Positions 12,642 to 24,940 of a DNA stretch of 49,000 nucleotides are shown one piece after another. The DNA lies in contig CAXKVV010000109.1 in NCBI GenBank assembly GCA_964058805.1, positions 1 to 49,000 on the forward strand, read 5' to 3'. Source of the stretch: Schoenoplectus triqueter (lineage: Eukaryota > Streptophyta > Magnoliopsida > Poales > Cyperaceae). The notes beneath the pieces are model-generated. The model saw only the letters and a program-made list of their open reading frames with translations, searched no databases and was not told the DNA's origin. Made by a program: the position numbers and the translations under genes. Numbering within the stretch: position 1 is the stretch's first letter; each line of letters starts with the position of its first letter.

Positions 12642-14095
12642 GGTGATGGTGATCTATATACTAGAGATCTCCTATCCTATGCCGTTTAGTTCCTTGTTTG
12701 AAAGTTTCTCTTTCCTCGATATGGATCAATTCTATGCTTGCACCTCCGAAACTTGACCTTGCCACGCAAATCTTAGCGAAATTAGCGAGAAAATGTTTTC
12801 AACAGGGAGTGGGGAGTCCGTGGAAGACCGTTTCGGGATCCAAAACGGCGGTTTCTATATTGTCATGCGTGTCATGCGTGTGCTGTTCGCCAATTTGTAA
12901 CTCGGTAGCAACTAGCAAGTATTTAAAGTGACCAGTTGAATAGGATGGTTGGACACGTCATACGTCCAATAATCGTCCAATTATTACAGATAATGCCCTG
13001 AATAAGGTATTATGTGAATTAATTTTTGTATGGTTTGATCTACAAAGATGTCATAAAATATGGAGAAGACCTTCGATCCGTGCACGTTCGCAGAGTCATT
13101 TTATTTATCTCGTTTCTTCCTATGGGATTTTCATAAAAAAAAGAAAAACAAAATCTCGGTTCGGACCTGTACTGTCTTTAGGTCTTTTAGAAGTGAAATT
13201 TGAGTGGGTTGAATTCGAATTCAGATGAATCGATCGATTTTTTTTGATAAAATTGAATCAGAATGAGACAGATTAGATCAGAATCGGATCAATGCCCGCC
13301 GCAATGGACAGCTACAAGGACAATGCTTGTCTACCAAAGATATATATGAGGTACCTCCAGATTTGGGTTGATGGATTGGATTAGAAAATAGTTTTATTAG
13401 AAGAATAACAAGAACCAACTCTAGAAAAAGGAACATATAAAGAGAAAAAGTCTTTGCATATTTGCATATAAATATTGGTCTTCCAGCATATGGCCTTAAG
13501 GTATTGTGGTCCATATTTTGTACAAAATGATGAAAAGTTACAGTCTATTAATATGGTCCAAATAAATCTGACATTCAGCATCTCAGGTACTGTGCTCTGG
13601 TGAAAGACAGGAGCGGATGCTCTACAAGGACACATTCCTACACTGTTTTTACTGCAAAATATACCATTATACCAGTGACCTTTATTTGCATAGCTCCTAA
13701 TCATCTTTAGCGAAAGGACGAGATAACCTCAAAAAAATCATGTTCAAGCATCTCACAGAACCTTTAGAATTTCCCAATAAAAGGGAAGTGAAGAAAGTGC
13801 CAATTTTTTTTTTCCGAAGGGAGATTGCATACATAGCAGCCACCGGCAATCTTTACAACTCTTAATTAGAAAGTATCTTATTGAAAACCTGTTAAGGTTT
13901 ATTAGTTCATTATTCTTAATCTGAAAAAAAAATCAGTGCTATTCTAGATTGGTAATATAAACTGTTTCAACCCTCTTCATGAAGTCCCCAAAATCTGTGC
14001 TAAAATTTAACAAGGACTACAAATCTTGCAAAAATAAGATAAATAAAGAACAAATCTTCCAACTCCCTCAGTGATATCATATTTGAGGTCCAAAA
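12642..14095. other. Intergenic: promoter side of the TMEM135-like gene and 3' flank of the EF-Ts gene
   Basis: The region from 12642 to about 12930 is the upstream region of the minus-strand TMEM135-like gene. 13205-13295 holds GAATC/GATCAGAATC-rich simple sequence. 13300-14095 would include the 3' UTR of EF-Ts and is AT-rich, with no protein-like frame on either strand. Confidence 0.4.
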
Positions 14096-17000
14096 CTAAT
14101 TTGCCTCAGCCGACTCCAACCTGTAAAATTTAGCAGTATAATTAGCAGGTTTTGCAACAAAATGGAACTTTGTGCATCAAAACCTTCAGTTCTTCTAACT
14201 AAAAAAATGAACTCTAATGTCTTCAAATTTCAATTTATGTTGCACAATAACTTGTTTACATCAAATCTTATCGGATAGTCTATTTCCATATAAAACATTC
14301 ATTATTTTATTATTATTTTGGAGTCAGTTTAAAAAATCTGAAGCAAATACTTGGAAAAAAACTCTAAAAACAGAAAATTTTCATATCCCAAAAGATTTTG
14401 ATACAAATAATTTAGTGAGCAATATAAATTGAACTTTGAATATTTTTTAGTAAGGGGCAATGTAAGGTTTGGTGCTTCTAGGAGCACCCTAGTTTTACTA
14501 TATTGGTGACCACTAATTATCACCAACTGGGATAATTATTTATTTTATCTTTTTGTTATATCAATAAGACCATAAAATAAGTCATAAAAACACCTAGTTG
14601 ATGCTAAAATTTTTGCTCTGCAGAGACAAATTTTCAGAATCTTCTGAGATGTAGTAACTGATAAAATGAGATTCTAAAAAGATACTATATATTCTCAGAT
14701 CAACACCCATGATAGGCTATACACATAAAAATATACTATACTTTATTAAAATTGAGTAGATAACCTGGTGATTCCTTCTCCAATTTCCATTCTTATGAAA
14801 TTACCGATATTAACTTTTGAACCGACTTCTTTTGATAACTCATTCAAAACTGTCTGAAAAGGGGGAAACATACAATGAATAATGCATTAAAACAGAAACT
14901 AATTTCAAGAGAAGAGGAAAAAGAAAACAATGTCGACCCAGAATGATTCCAACATCAGTTAACAGGCTATCAAGCAAGTTTGGTGAGGCTCCGTCTTACC
15001 AAATTGCACAATCAGATTAAATCAAGGGAAATTAAAAAGCTCAATCATGATTCAAATGAACAATTGAATGTAATTACAGTGGAGTATTTATCTGGTCAAA
15101 CTGAATAAATATCAGACCAGGTTTTCCTTCTGAAGTCCAAAATTATTACTCAATGTCTTACTATAGAGGAACCAATTAACACTTTAATCCGGACTCCAGA
15201 TGCCCTGAGATGATATATAGTACGGATAAGAGAAACCTTGATATTTTTGGAATCATTGAGAACATATTTTTGTTCCAAAAGCACCACTTCTTCAAAGTAT
15301 TTCCTTAAACGCCCCTCCACCATTTTCTCTATGGCCATTTGAGGCTTTCCAGAGGCTTCTGCCTAACAATATTAGAAATACAAAAATAAAATTACCGCTA
15401 TTGTGTTTTGCCATCCTTCTAATTTTTTCTTTCCTTCGCAACTCTCTAGGGAAATATGAAATATGCCTCATTAATTAGTTGTTGTTATTAGTGATTACGA
15501 TAAACTATGTAATCATTATATTTTAAAAACATCATTCAACACTGTTTTAATTGATTATCCATAACTATAGAGAATCACGAGATAGATAGGTTGTCTTCTG
15601 GATAAATGTATGGGTGTAACAGCTTACAAAATGAGCCTAAAGTTTGGGGATCTTTATTCAACAAAATAAATGGTCCTTGGAGGAATGACGTGTTGAGCGT
15701 GCTTGAAGCATTTTCAGGAAAGCAAAAAAGAAGGCATTACATGAGGCATGATGTATTGGAAGTTATTCTTATAACAAGACAGAAAAGAGTATTATTGTCC
15801 GTATGATCACAGCGAATCTGTGAGCCTTCATTTGAAGCCAATCAAACAGTAAGCTCACAAACCTAGGTGAGCTTCAGCTCATGCAGCATCAGCCAAAACT
15901 ACAAGTATACCAAACAGATTAGCTGGTGATGGTACTGCCATTAAAAGAGGAGAAGAAAGAACTCCCTAAAGTAGTGCCTACAAAAGAGGAGTTTCAGGAG
16001 TTCGGAAAACCATAAAAGAAAGAAAGAAAGTGATTTTCGCTTGCTACTTCAAAAAAAGAAATAAAGAAAGAAGTGTGCCTGAGTTTTGAGAATTTCACGC
16101 TCACACTGTAAAGCATGTGCAGGCACAAGTTCCTTTGACAAGAACAACGGCTTCGATGCAACAATGTGCATTGCCAGGGATGAACCAACAGATTTTAATG
16201 GCTCAAATGAGGCACCCCCGTCTTCTACTTCTAATGTTATCAAACCTGCTATCCGGCCGAGTCCTATAATAAAAGGGAAAAATGCATCAAAAAAAAAGCA
16301 CCAGTGTCATCTAAACTCTTACTCTACACAACATGAATGTCCAATGAGATGCAGGATTAGAAATGGTGAACTAAATTGGAAAAACATATTGAATGGGAAA
16401 TGGTATATTGGTGCATATCTGAAATATTGAACCTGAAAAGAATAGGAGTAAAAAGGATACACTAATTTGGATGCTATTTTCTGTAATAGGAGTAAAGAGA
16501 TGCGTCAACAACCTAACTTATCAGTTATTTGACAGTTAAAAAAGTTAATTTCTAAAAGTAAAATAACTAAAATAATAGATGTGTTCTTTAATATCTAGAT
16601 ATAATGTGTAAAAAAATTGGTACAATTTAAATGCCATTTGGTCACCAATCAATGCCATCACAAATTGAACCATTGATTGTTCAAATCACTTCAAGGATGA
16701 GCAATAGGTTTTCAATTGGCGAAAAGTTTGAACAATGGCCTGTCTCTAGATGTCGAAAACTCTATCTCGAATTTTGATTTTTTTTTTCAAGTGCTGGTTG
16801 TCACTGTTATCAAATAACATTTGTCAATCTAACATACCCTAATATGAAACCAGAGCAAATTTAGTAATCTGTTGGTATTCCTTGACTGGTTTGTGATGGT
16901 TGGTTGTTTCTAGCAGCAAATACAACAGGCATTACTGAGCAGCTGCAATGCAAAAATTTCAATTTTACTCACAAGTGTTCTGTTTGCAAACTTTGTCCAT

Positions 17001-18878
17001 TTTATATGAGCCTGCCTAGATAATAAAAGTCCGAGACATTAAATTATACCTGGCTGAGGACAGGTGTGGAGATATGTAGAAACAACACCATGAGAGGATG
17101 TAGAGAGAATAAAACCTCTTCTGAATTTGACATTTTCTCCCACCATGGCAGCCACATCAGTAACTGCACCTTGTACAGTTGTCTCTCCGCTAAGTTTAGG
17201 ATGCTCCAAATTTATTGTCATGCTCTTTTTTTCAAAATTATAAAGAAACAAAGGATGAGAAATTTTATGCTAATAAAAGAGGATATAAGGGTTCGCATGT
17301 GATACCAGCTACGGCTAAATTGAAAAAATTATAAGCAAGGAGAATCCAAAAATAAAGGAAACAAAACAATAGAAAAAACAAAAGAATATTTGATGGTAAA
17401 CTTATTCTTGTTTCTGCTTAAAAAAAAGGAAAAAAGAAAAAAAAGGTGAGTCACCTCTAGATATTCAGGGCCAAAAGAAAAGGCTGACTGACTAACGGTT
17501 CCCTCTGTAAGCAATGCTTTTCTTGCCAAACTAGAAGCCTTCAATAACAAATGGACAAAAAATCACTTCAAATGTAATTATGCACACTAGATTGGCATAT
17601 CCAGACAGGACATATTACATCCTAAAATTGTATTGTGGGTAATTCTGTTTCACTTAAACTTGATGGAAAGATAAGTCACCACAATTTTATTTCAATGGCT
17701 ATCTGACAGATTGTTTGTTAGTATATGATGTTCTAATTGCAATATATTACAAAGCACCATTAAAAGAAGATGTTCTCAATGAAAATGGAAGTCCTAGTCA
17801 ATGAGAATGTTTGCCTCACTTTTTTAACTGAATAATCTGACAAACTGATAGGATTCTTTTTTTAATATATCCTGGTATGGAGAACAAATTGGGAACCAAG
17901 TGGTGCTTCATAAACAAATTGTGTATAACAAATTTCATAAACTTTGCATAAGTATTGTAAAAACAATTGCATAAACATCAGAGTCATCATATATTCAAAA
18001 GATAAATGTATGTATTAGAAACAAAATCTCCTGAAGTGAAACATACTAAGTACTGGAAAACTTCATTCCTGGCAACGAAATCAGTTTCACAATTCAACTC
18101 AACGACAACAGCTCTTTTGTCATCTTGCGCAACAGCAAGCAAACCCTCAGCTGCAGTTCGGGCTGACTTTTTTGCAGCCAATACAACACCTCGCTTTCTC
18201 AGATCCTTCTGGGCCTCATCTGAAAATCAATTATTGCAAATGAGATTAAGCGTCAGTTGAATCTCAATTCTGCAACCGAGCTCCAATTAAGCCTCAATTT
18301 TGCTGCCAAGCCCCAATTTATCCTCTACTGAACACCAAAAGCCAGGGAACAAAAAGAAAAGCCATTTGAGTGAAGCCAAAGCACCACCCCAATGGGTCAA
18401 ACAACTATTAGTGTAGCACAGTTAGATAACACTACCTGTGCAACCAATACAATGAATTTAGATATACAACAAACATGTTACAGGAATACCAGTTCAGTTA
18501 ATTTGATGGTTTGTTCTTTATCATTCCATTTTTTATTGTCAGTCCAACTAGTACAATTATACCATTTCCAATGTAAGAAAGAAAGACAGAGAGAGAGAAA
18601 ATATAAGCACCAATATCCCAATTGCATCCAACAAGAGCGGATTTGACGTCCTTAATGGGAGCACTTGTTCTCTCTCTAAGTTGTCTAATAAGATTCATCT
18701 GCTCAGAAGCTGACACCTCAACACTAAACCTTCTCAGTGGAACCAGGTCCGAAGGAGCCATTCTTTTGCCAAGACACGAGTCACCGAGTTTGTGAGCATG
18801 AAATGCCCAACTAGAATAGCCATTAACAGCCTGTCTTTGTAGTAATTGAGAAACAGGCCTTCTGATAAGAGATGCCAT
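14096..18878 (-). CDS. TSFM: Mitochondrial translation elongation factor Ts, 8 coding exons
   Basis: Exons are 18878-18611, 18219-18047, 17538-17455, 17224-17050, 16263-16079, 15362-15237, 14853-14765 and 14120-14096, giving 1125 nt (about 374 aa). EF-Ts recycles GDP-bound EF-Tu in organelle translation. Residues 1 to about 55 are Arg/Ser-rich and lack acidic clusters, like a mitochondrial transit peptide. Then come the UBA-like N-terminal domain ([22 protein letters not shown]) and the hallmark [13 protein letters not shown], with TDFV at residues 135-138 that contact EF-Tu. The C-terminal dimerisation-type core follows ([48 protein letters not shown]). Length matches plant mitochondrial EF-Ts. 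Intron 5 appears to be GC-AG. A 108-nt 5' UTR intron (19004-18897) is likely. Part of the gene (16.0-18.07 kb) was copied downstream as a pseudogene. Confidence 0.92.
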
Positions 18879-18896
18879 TTTCGAATCGTGCTAAAT

Positions 18897-19004
18897 CTGA
18901 AAGGAGATCATAAAAGTTAGTGAAAATCTGTCACAGAAGGAACAAACATAGAGAAGGACCGCCGAGGTGGTCTGAACGTTTGAATTGAAGCGCAAGAGAC
19001 TCAC
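18897..19004 (-). other. Probable 5' UTR intron of the EF-Ts gene
   Basis: On the minus strand an AAG|GTGAGT donor at 19005/19004 and a CTCCTTTCAG|ATTTAG acceptor at 18897/18896 bracket 108 bases just upstream of the start codon at 18878. The donor matches the plant consensus well. No transcript evidence is available. Confidence 0.55.
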
Positions 19005-21148
19005 CTTGTGTTCGAGTTGCGCGATTTTCTTCGTTCCTAGTGCCTGGTCGTTTGTTTGCGACTGAGTTGAATGATCAGGTAGGTTTTACTACAAACAGGC
19101 TGCTGCGTTCTGATGTAGTGAGGCTGCGGGAGAGCACATTCGAGGGTTTAGGGCTTTGAGATGCGTTCTCGCTTCTTATTTTCTAAATGAACCCGACCGG
19201 ACCGGATTTACTGAACCGGACTGGGTCTCCGACTCTCCGTTGGTCCATGGGCTTTGAAAAAGTCTCCGTTTGAGAATCTGTATCTGCAGCCCTTTTTAGG
19301 AGCTATTAATGTTTGTTGGGTTTTATAAATAAACATATCGGGTCCACATCATTAGTTTAAATTAATCGTACTTCGGATCCATCAAATGTAATGCTCGATT
19401 TAGATTGTGTTTGCTATTTAGGAATAATCCAGGGAATCAAATCTTCTGACATCAGTGGACAGGATTTTCTGCTCATCATGGAATTTGAGTCATCATCTCC
19501 GTACATTAATTCTCTTACACAGATACATCTCAATTTATAAATAAAAAACTACAAGAACTAGTTTAAGCAAATAATAAATAAAAAATTAAAGTTTAAAATC
19601 TATCATATTTTTTCAACGTTATATTCTAACTAAATTTATTAATTATCATCTAATTAAACTCTTCGAGATCTCATTTTTTTCAAACCGATGTAATTCCAAC
19701 AAAAATCTCTCTCAACGTAAATCATCAAACAATCATTCATCCATCGATCACACATAAAATCTAAATTTAAAATTCTCAATCACAATACAAATTCAAAGTT
19801 TAACTCCATTGGCTTAACAAACAAAAATCACTAAATAATACTATCTTCTTTTTATTTCCTATGGACTGTAAAAGAGGCTACTATCGTTTTCGCTGGATTG
19901 AGTTTGTTTGTCTTCACATTTAATGTATGCCTCATAAATCAAAAGAGACTACTGTGTACTATCATTTTCCTTCTCGCGTGGACCTAGCCTATGATCTGTA
20001 TACAATCAATCAAAGAAGGGATTAATTGTTGCGAGTTGCAACTTGCAACCATTCTAACCGTACTTTATAGTTGATGGCTTGATGCTTCCATGATATTGCA
20101 CTTAATTTGTTCCCTAAACTTTGTGTAATTTTGAAGTACCCTCATTAGGAGGAAACATAGAGATTGTGCATGGTGATGATCGATGTGGTGCACACATTTA
20201 ATTGGTGTGAAAATCACGAATCTCTATTGTGCCCTCGACTCAAAGCAGATGCTGCATGTATAGCTCCTATTCATTTGCCTTATCAGTAGTATCTTCAGAT
20301 AATCAAATATTCCATCCTCTGACAATGAAGGAGAAGGAGATGAATACTTTGCCGCTCTTAAAATTAATTTTCTTCCCTCCACTCAAAGTACGTAGATGCT
20401 GAAGGCTTGGCCTTGTACCTGCCTGAATTGCAAATTTCATGAAACAGTTGCTAATTAAGAAAGCACATTCATTGAAATGATTATTAGTACCCATTTGACC
20501 TTCTCCCTAAACTGAATAGAACGAAATCTAGACATGGTTGCTAAGAAAGCACATTTATTCAAACGATTATTAGTATACATACCATATGTATTATAATGTA
20601 TAGCAAATCACTAAGGATGGCTTGAATTGCAAGTTTCATGAAATATACCCAAAATTCATGAAGCACTTGTACCGGAATTGTATTCCAAAACCTCAACACT
20701 GCTGTGACTAAATAAACAACCAACATAATATGTATGCAGTAAAAACCTCTCTAGAAAACCCGCATGGTTTGGTGATTAATTTTATTACAATATATCAGAA
20801 ATCAGATAAAATAGAGCAGAAGATTTTCTGCAAATTAGAAGAAAAAAACACGAATGGGAGATTTGGGACGAACATCGAGATTCCTTATATAGCGTGGGGA
20901 TCGAAAAAAGCAACAAAGACTAAAGGCGGTGTGAAGGTGGCAAGAGGAATGTCCGGTGAGGTGGCAACGATGGGAGCTGCCAGAGCTTTGATACTCGCAA
21001 CAGTGGGGGAGAAAAGACGACCTTGCCTACGGGCTTTGTTCAAAAAAAAAAAAGACGACCTTTGGACAAATAATAAGAATTTAAGGCCCACAAATAGTAA
21101 CTAGTATTATACTTTTAAAGCTCAAAATATGAACCGTGGGCCCTTGAG
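19005..21148. other. Intergenic between the divergent EF-Ts and DUF6598-like genes
   Basis: The first ~200 bases are the probable EF-Ts promoter. 19984-20301 is the source of sequence now found at 37097-37598, where it sits directly upstream of the second DUF6598-like copy. 20302-21396, the native upstream region of the first copy, has no counterpart there. A loose internal repeat (AGAAAGCACATTNATT with GATTATTAGTA) occurs at about 20458 and 20546. No protein-like frame is supported. Confidence 0.45.
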
Positions 21149-21172
21149 TATATATATATATATATATATATC
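21149..21172. repeat. (TA)n microsatellite in the promoter of DUF6598-like copy 1
   Basis: An uninterrupted TA run of about 12 units lies roughly 135 bases upstream of the start codon at 21306. At that distance it could serve as the TATA element, with length variation affecting expression (inference). It is absent upstream of copy 2. Confidence 0.7.
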
Positions 21173-21305
21173 CCTGTCGCCTGTCGGTTCTCAATTCTAC
21201 TCGTGTTTGGAGAACGAAACAAAATTCACAACCCTAACACGCGGAGCTTCCGCCGCACCAAATCCGTCTAATCGCGTGATCTCCAGCCTAGGTGGTTGCT
21301 AGGGC

Positions 21306-22608
21306 ATGGCATCGGAGTCGAAGGATTCGAACCCCAGTGATGGGGAGGCCGATGACGCTCCAGTATACTTTTTGGATCTCAGAATGCCTTCGTGTATGGG
21401 GGAGCCAATCACCAGGGGGTACCGTATAGCCGAGATTTTCGACCTGCGCTTGCTCGAGATACACGGCAAGACGAGCGGATTGATATATGGAACACTGGAG
21501 GTGGTTACTGGAGGCGGGTATATCTTCATTTTTGATCGACCCGATATGACGTGTGCCCAGAAGATCAGCGCTAAGGTAAGAGAAAGAAAAAATGAGAGAT
21601 AATTGTATAATTATAATTTACCTCTATATTTTTTTTAGAGCCAAAACAATTATGGAAGATTTCTTTTGTTGGTGGTCTATAAGGATGTTTGCGTGATAGA
21701 AAACTTACTATTCTGATCTAATAGTTAACTATGATTGAAGTATGTACCAGTACATCATTTATAGGTAATAGAAAACTTAATATCCTGGTCCTATTAGTAA
21801 ACTATGATCTAAAGTATGTACCAGTACATCATTTACAGGTAACAGTCTAATAGAACAGCACCCATTAAGAGCTGTATCATACATTATTCTTTCGCTGTTA
21901 ACTAACTTCTTCTGTCATTGCAATATTTTCTAATCAATTTTTGGTCAGCAGGAGCTGATACCGATTGAAGGCCCTTGGAGATCCGTCTCTGGGAATGGGC
22001 ATGTTGAATTAGATATTAACTTAAAGGAAGGTGGTAATGAACTGATTAACGAAGCAATAGGTTTTTATTTTGGTCGTGACAAAGAAAATGTGGTATTAAT
22101 AAAGAGAGCTATTGGAATTCGTGGCTCATTAGAGATGAGATTGACGGTGTATGATGAAGCTGTGGTGGCCTCAATTGAGATCAAGCTCATCTATGGTAAG
22201 AAAGGTAGAGAGAAATCTCGATTATATGGGAAGATCACAGTCTCAAACACCATGCTACCTCATATGGAGAGCATCCTTTTCTGTAAGAAGCGCGGGGAGC
22301 ATGTTGAAGTAGCTAACAACGACCTCATTCCCTTGTGTCGCTCCGTGACTGCTTGCCCAATTACGCATCGTCTTAAGATACATGCTCATCTCTATGATGT
22401 TTGTGGTGGTCACTTGGTCATAGGAGATGTGTTTTATTTTCCCGAAGTTTTTTGTGATGTTGTTGAGTACATCAATGGAAGACATGGACAAAGAATAGAA
22501 GTAAAGGTTACATGGGAAACTTTTTGGCACCATGTCCAAAGAGTGGGTGCTTATGCTCCGCTTTTTGGTGGGACCTACCCTTATCATAAAAATAAAATCT
22601 CAAATTAG
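21306..22608 (+). CDS. DUF6598-like protein, copy 1 (two exons, 308 aa)
   Basis: Exon 1 is 21306-21575 (90 codons, donor AAG|GTAAGAG) and exon 2 is 21952-22608 (acceptor TCAGCAG|GAG, stop TAG). After an acidic Ser/Asp-rich N-terminus (residues 1-20) the protein is mostly predicted beta strand: IYGTLEVV, YIFIFDRPD, LIPIEGPWR, HVELDINLKEG, RLYGKITV, HLVIGDVFYFPE and a C-terminal RIEVKVTW. The order of a GxxxV block, a 'GP.R' block, a D/E-rich strand and a final 'xEVKVxW' resembles DUF6598, a family best known from grasses and sometimes joined to ribosome-inactivating domains. No such domain is present here. Function is unknown. I see no signal peptide or membrane segment. The family call is from memory of the pattern, so it is moderate; the gene itself is well supported because a diverged copy retains the frame. 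Confidence 0.72.
21695..21842 (+). repeat. Two tandem ~74-bp units inside the DUF6598-like intron
   Basis: The unit containing ATAGAAAACTTA, CTATGAT and GTATGTACCAGTACATCATT occurs twice head to tail with a few substitutions. The pair is retained in the intron of the second gene copy (about 37898-38045), so it predates the segmental duplication. Confidence 0.7.
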
Positions 22609-23792
22609 GTTTCATATCTTTTCTAGATTTTTTTTATCTGTGTATGGATGTGTTTGTTCCATTATTATTTTATATTCTCTTTTATACATTTATGAAAGCA
22701 TGAGCTTAAACCTCAAAGTAGACATTGAATTACTTCAATGGTTATAGTGAATTAATAGTTCATTCTAAGTTACTAACGGTTTAAATTCTATTATTGCTAA
22801 TGTTTAATTCCAATGTGTACTTCACTTGCTTATTTAGCATTACTTTTTTTTCTGTTTAATTTGGTCATTACTAATTTACCTGTGCGTTGCAACGGGTTCT
22901 AAAATTCAAACAGAAAATGCGCTAAATATAAATCAACAAGATATTGATGACATTCATCTTTATCAGGAAAAATCTTGTAATAAAGAAAATAACATTAGTA
23001 CGCACATTTAATAAAATGCATATAAAATATCTAATAACTATGGTTAACGAAAATCAGCACGTAATTGAATTAATTCGTAAAAAAAATATATATTGAATTG
23101 CTAAAGCTTCACATATTGATGTTCTTCATGTTTGAATGACCATGACCATGAAAAAAAAATTTGAACACGTATTTAATTTCAAATGATATATCATGTAGAA
23201 GACAATTCTCTTTTGAATTAATTTATATTAAAGATGCATATTTAACATCAATGACTCAATTGGAAAGTTTCTATTTCAAACGGAAGTACACCACTTGAGC
23301 AAAATCCAATATTTAATTCACAACAACACAAGTTAATTGCAACACATCAAGTGAAAGCAAAATAAAATTTGATTAATCACCACTAACACAACCAATACAA
23401 CCACAATGCACACATTCAATCACATTTTTCTTCTTCTCTGAGGTGTTTTGGCACTCTGCACATGCATGTTGTCCCAGAGTTGTGATCTCTTGTCTGCATG
23501 CACCTAAGACAGCATAGCCTCTCATATCTTGGCTGCATATTCATCTCCACAGAGGATCCGTAGGTAGTTGTGTATTTAATTTACATTGCAAAACAACGAA
23601 AGTTGCTCAAAATCATAAACCCACCAAGTAGAGATATCAGTATATATGCATTAATTGTTCAATTCAGTGACCAGTACAAATACTGAAGGGATAAAAAAAT
23701 CTTTGATATATGTTTTAGGATAAAAAGCACCATTGCATTTCCCGTATACCGAAGGGAATAAAGCAATCTTTGATATATGTTTTAGGATAAAA
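22609..23792. other. 3' flank of DUF6598-like copy 1, duplicated at 38813-40000
   Basis: It contains the gene's 3' UTR, a GCGTTGCAACGGGTTCTAA motif at about 22884-22902, and a short minus-strand coding remnant at about 23440-23570. Near its end a roughly 71-bp unit (CTTTGATATATGTTTTAGGA) is repeated twice. The final AAAAAGAAAG is the duplication breakpoint. Confidence 0.5.
23440..23570 (-). pseudogene. Short zinc-knuckle-like coding remnant (copy at about 39640-39770)
   Basis: On the minus strand the frame reads [25 protein letters not shown] in two parts: [10 protein letters not shown] then [12 protein letters not shown]. The spacing C-x2-C-x5-H-x5-C resembles but does not match the CCHC knuckle (C-x2-C-x4-H-x4-C) at the end of MULE/FAR1-type transposases. 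No longer frame surrounds it. It may be a transposase remnant or chance. The second copy keeps the same reading. Confidence 0.25.
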
Positions 23793-24746
23793 AGAAAGTG
23801 ATTTTCGCTTCTTACTTCAAAAAAAGAAATAAAGAAAGAAGTGTGCCTGAGTTTTGAGAATTTCACGCTCACTCTGCAAAAAGCATGTGCTGGCACAAGT
23901 TCCTTTGACAAGAACAACGGCTTCGATGCAACAATGTGCATTGCCAGGGATGAACCAACAGATTTTAATGGCTCAAATAAGGCACCCCCGTCTTCTACTT
24001 CTAATGTTATCAAACCTGCTATCCGGCCGAGTCCTATAATAGAAGGGAAAAATGCATCAAAAAAGAAAGCACCAGTGTCATCTAAACTCTTACTCTACAC
24101 AACATGAATGTCCAATGAGATGCAGGATTAGAAATGGTGAACTAAATTAGAAAAACATATTGAATGGGAAATGGTATATTGGTGCATATCAGAAATATTG
24201 AACCTGAAAAGAATATATTTCATCAGAAATCACCTCTTCATGATAGATAATATGGCATTCTCAACAGTTCAGAATTTATTTTGCCATTAAAAGATGGTTT
24301 CTGAATATTATCATTTTTTTAATAGGAGTAAAAAGGATACACTAATTTGGATGCTATTTTCTGTAATAGGAGTAAAGAGATGCGTCAACAAAATAGGAGT
24401 AAAAAGGATACACTAATTTGGATGCTATTTTCTGTTATTGGAGTAAAGAGATGCGTCAACAACCTAACTTATCAGTTATTTGACAACTGTTAAAAAAGTT
24501 AATTTCTAAAAGTTAAATAACTAAAATAATAGATGTGCTCTTTAATATCTAGATATAATGTGTAAAAAAATTGGTACAATTTAAATGCCATTTGGTCACC
24601 AATCAATGCCATCACAAATTGAACCATTGATTGTTCAAATCACTTCAAGGATGAGCAATAGGTTTTCAATTGGCGATAAGTTTGAACTATGGCTGTCTCT
24701 AGATGTAGAAAACTCTATCTTGATTTTTTTTTTCAAGTGCTGGTTG
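23793..24746 (-). pseudogene. EF-Ts pseudogene, part 1: copy of exon 5 and part of intron 4
   Basis: Nearly identical to 16026-16800 of the EF-Ts gene. The exon 5 copy still reads [17 protein letters not shown] and [15 protein letters not shown], but a small net insertion (CTGCAAAAAGC instead of CTGTAAAGC) shifts the frame just after. No copies of exons 6-8 follow. A 71-bp unit present once in the parent (from 16441) is tandemly doubled here at 24321-24391 and 24392-24462. About 110 bases at 24212-24320 have no parental match. The segment ends at the insertion point of LTR element A. Confidence 0.9.
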
Positions 24747-24903
24747 TGTTAAACCGCGAAATTTATTTAGAAATAATGATAATCAATTTAATAATTAAAA
24801 TGATATAATGTAATTTAATGAAAAACTTAATAATCTAATCTAATTATTTTATGTTATGATTTATAAATAAATTAACTTAAATTAAAGAATTTAAGTTTGT
24901 AAA

Positions 24904-24906
<3 letters not shown>

Positions 24907-24939
<33 letters not shown>
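24907..24939. repeat. (TA)n microsatellite in LTR element A
   Basis: An uninterrupted TA run near the TGTTAAACC end of element A. Element B carries a shorter (CT)n(TA)n run at about 35812-35833 in a comparable terminal position. Confidence 0.8.

Positions 24940-24940
<1 letters not shown>

Noticed and set aside
13381..13704. 107-codon minus-strand frame downstream of EF-Ts
   Set aside because: Lies in the 3' flank, has no family resemblance and is Cys/Phe/Tyr-rich, typical of chance frames in AT-rich DNA.
20730..21104. 124-codon plus-strand frame upstream of DUF6598-like copy 1
   Set aside because: Overlaps the likely promoter, has no recognisable motif and no counterpart in the duplicate; treated as chance.
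21306..22608. Reading the DUF6598-like gene as a ribosome-inactivating toxin
   Set aside because: No N-glycosidase-type domain or active-site pattern is seen; only the accessory-type beta domain resemblance is supported.
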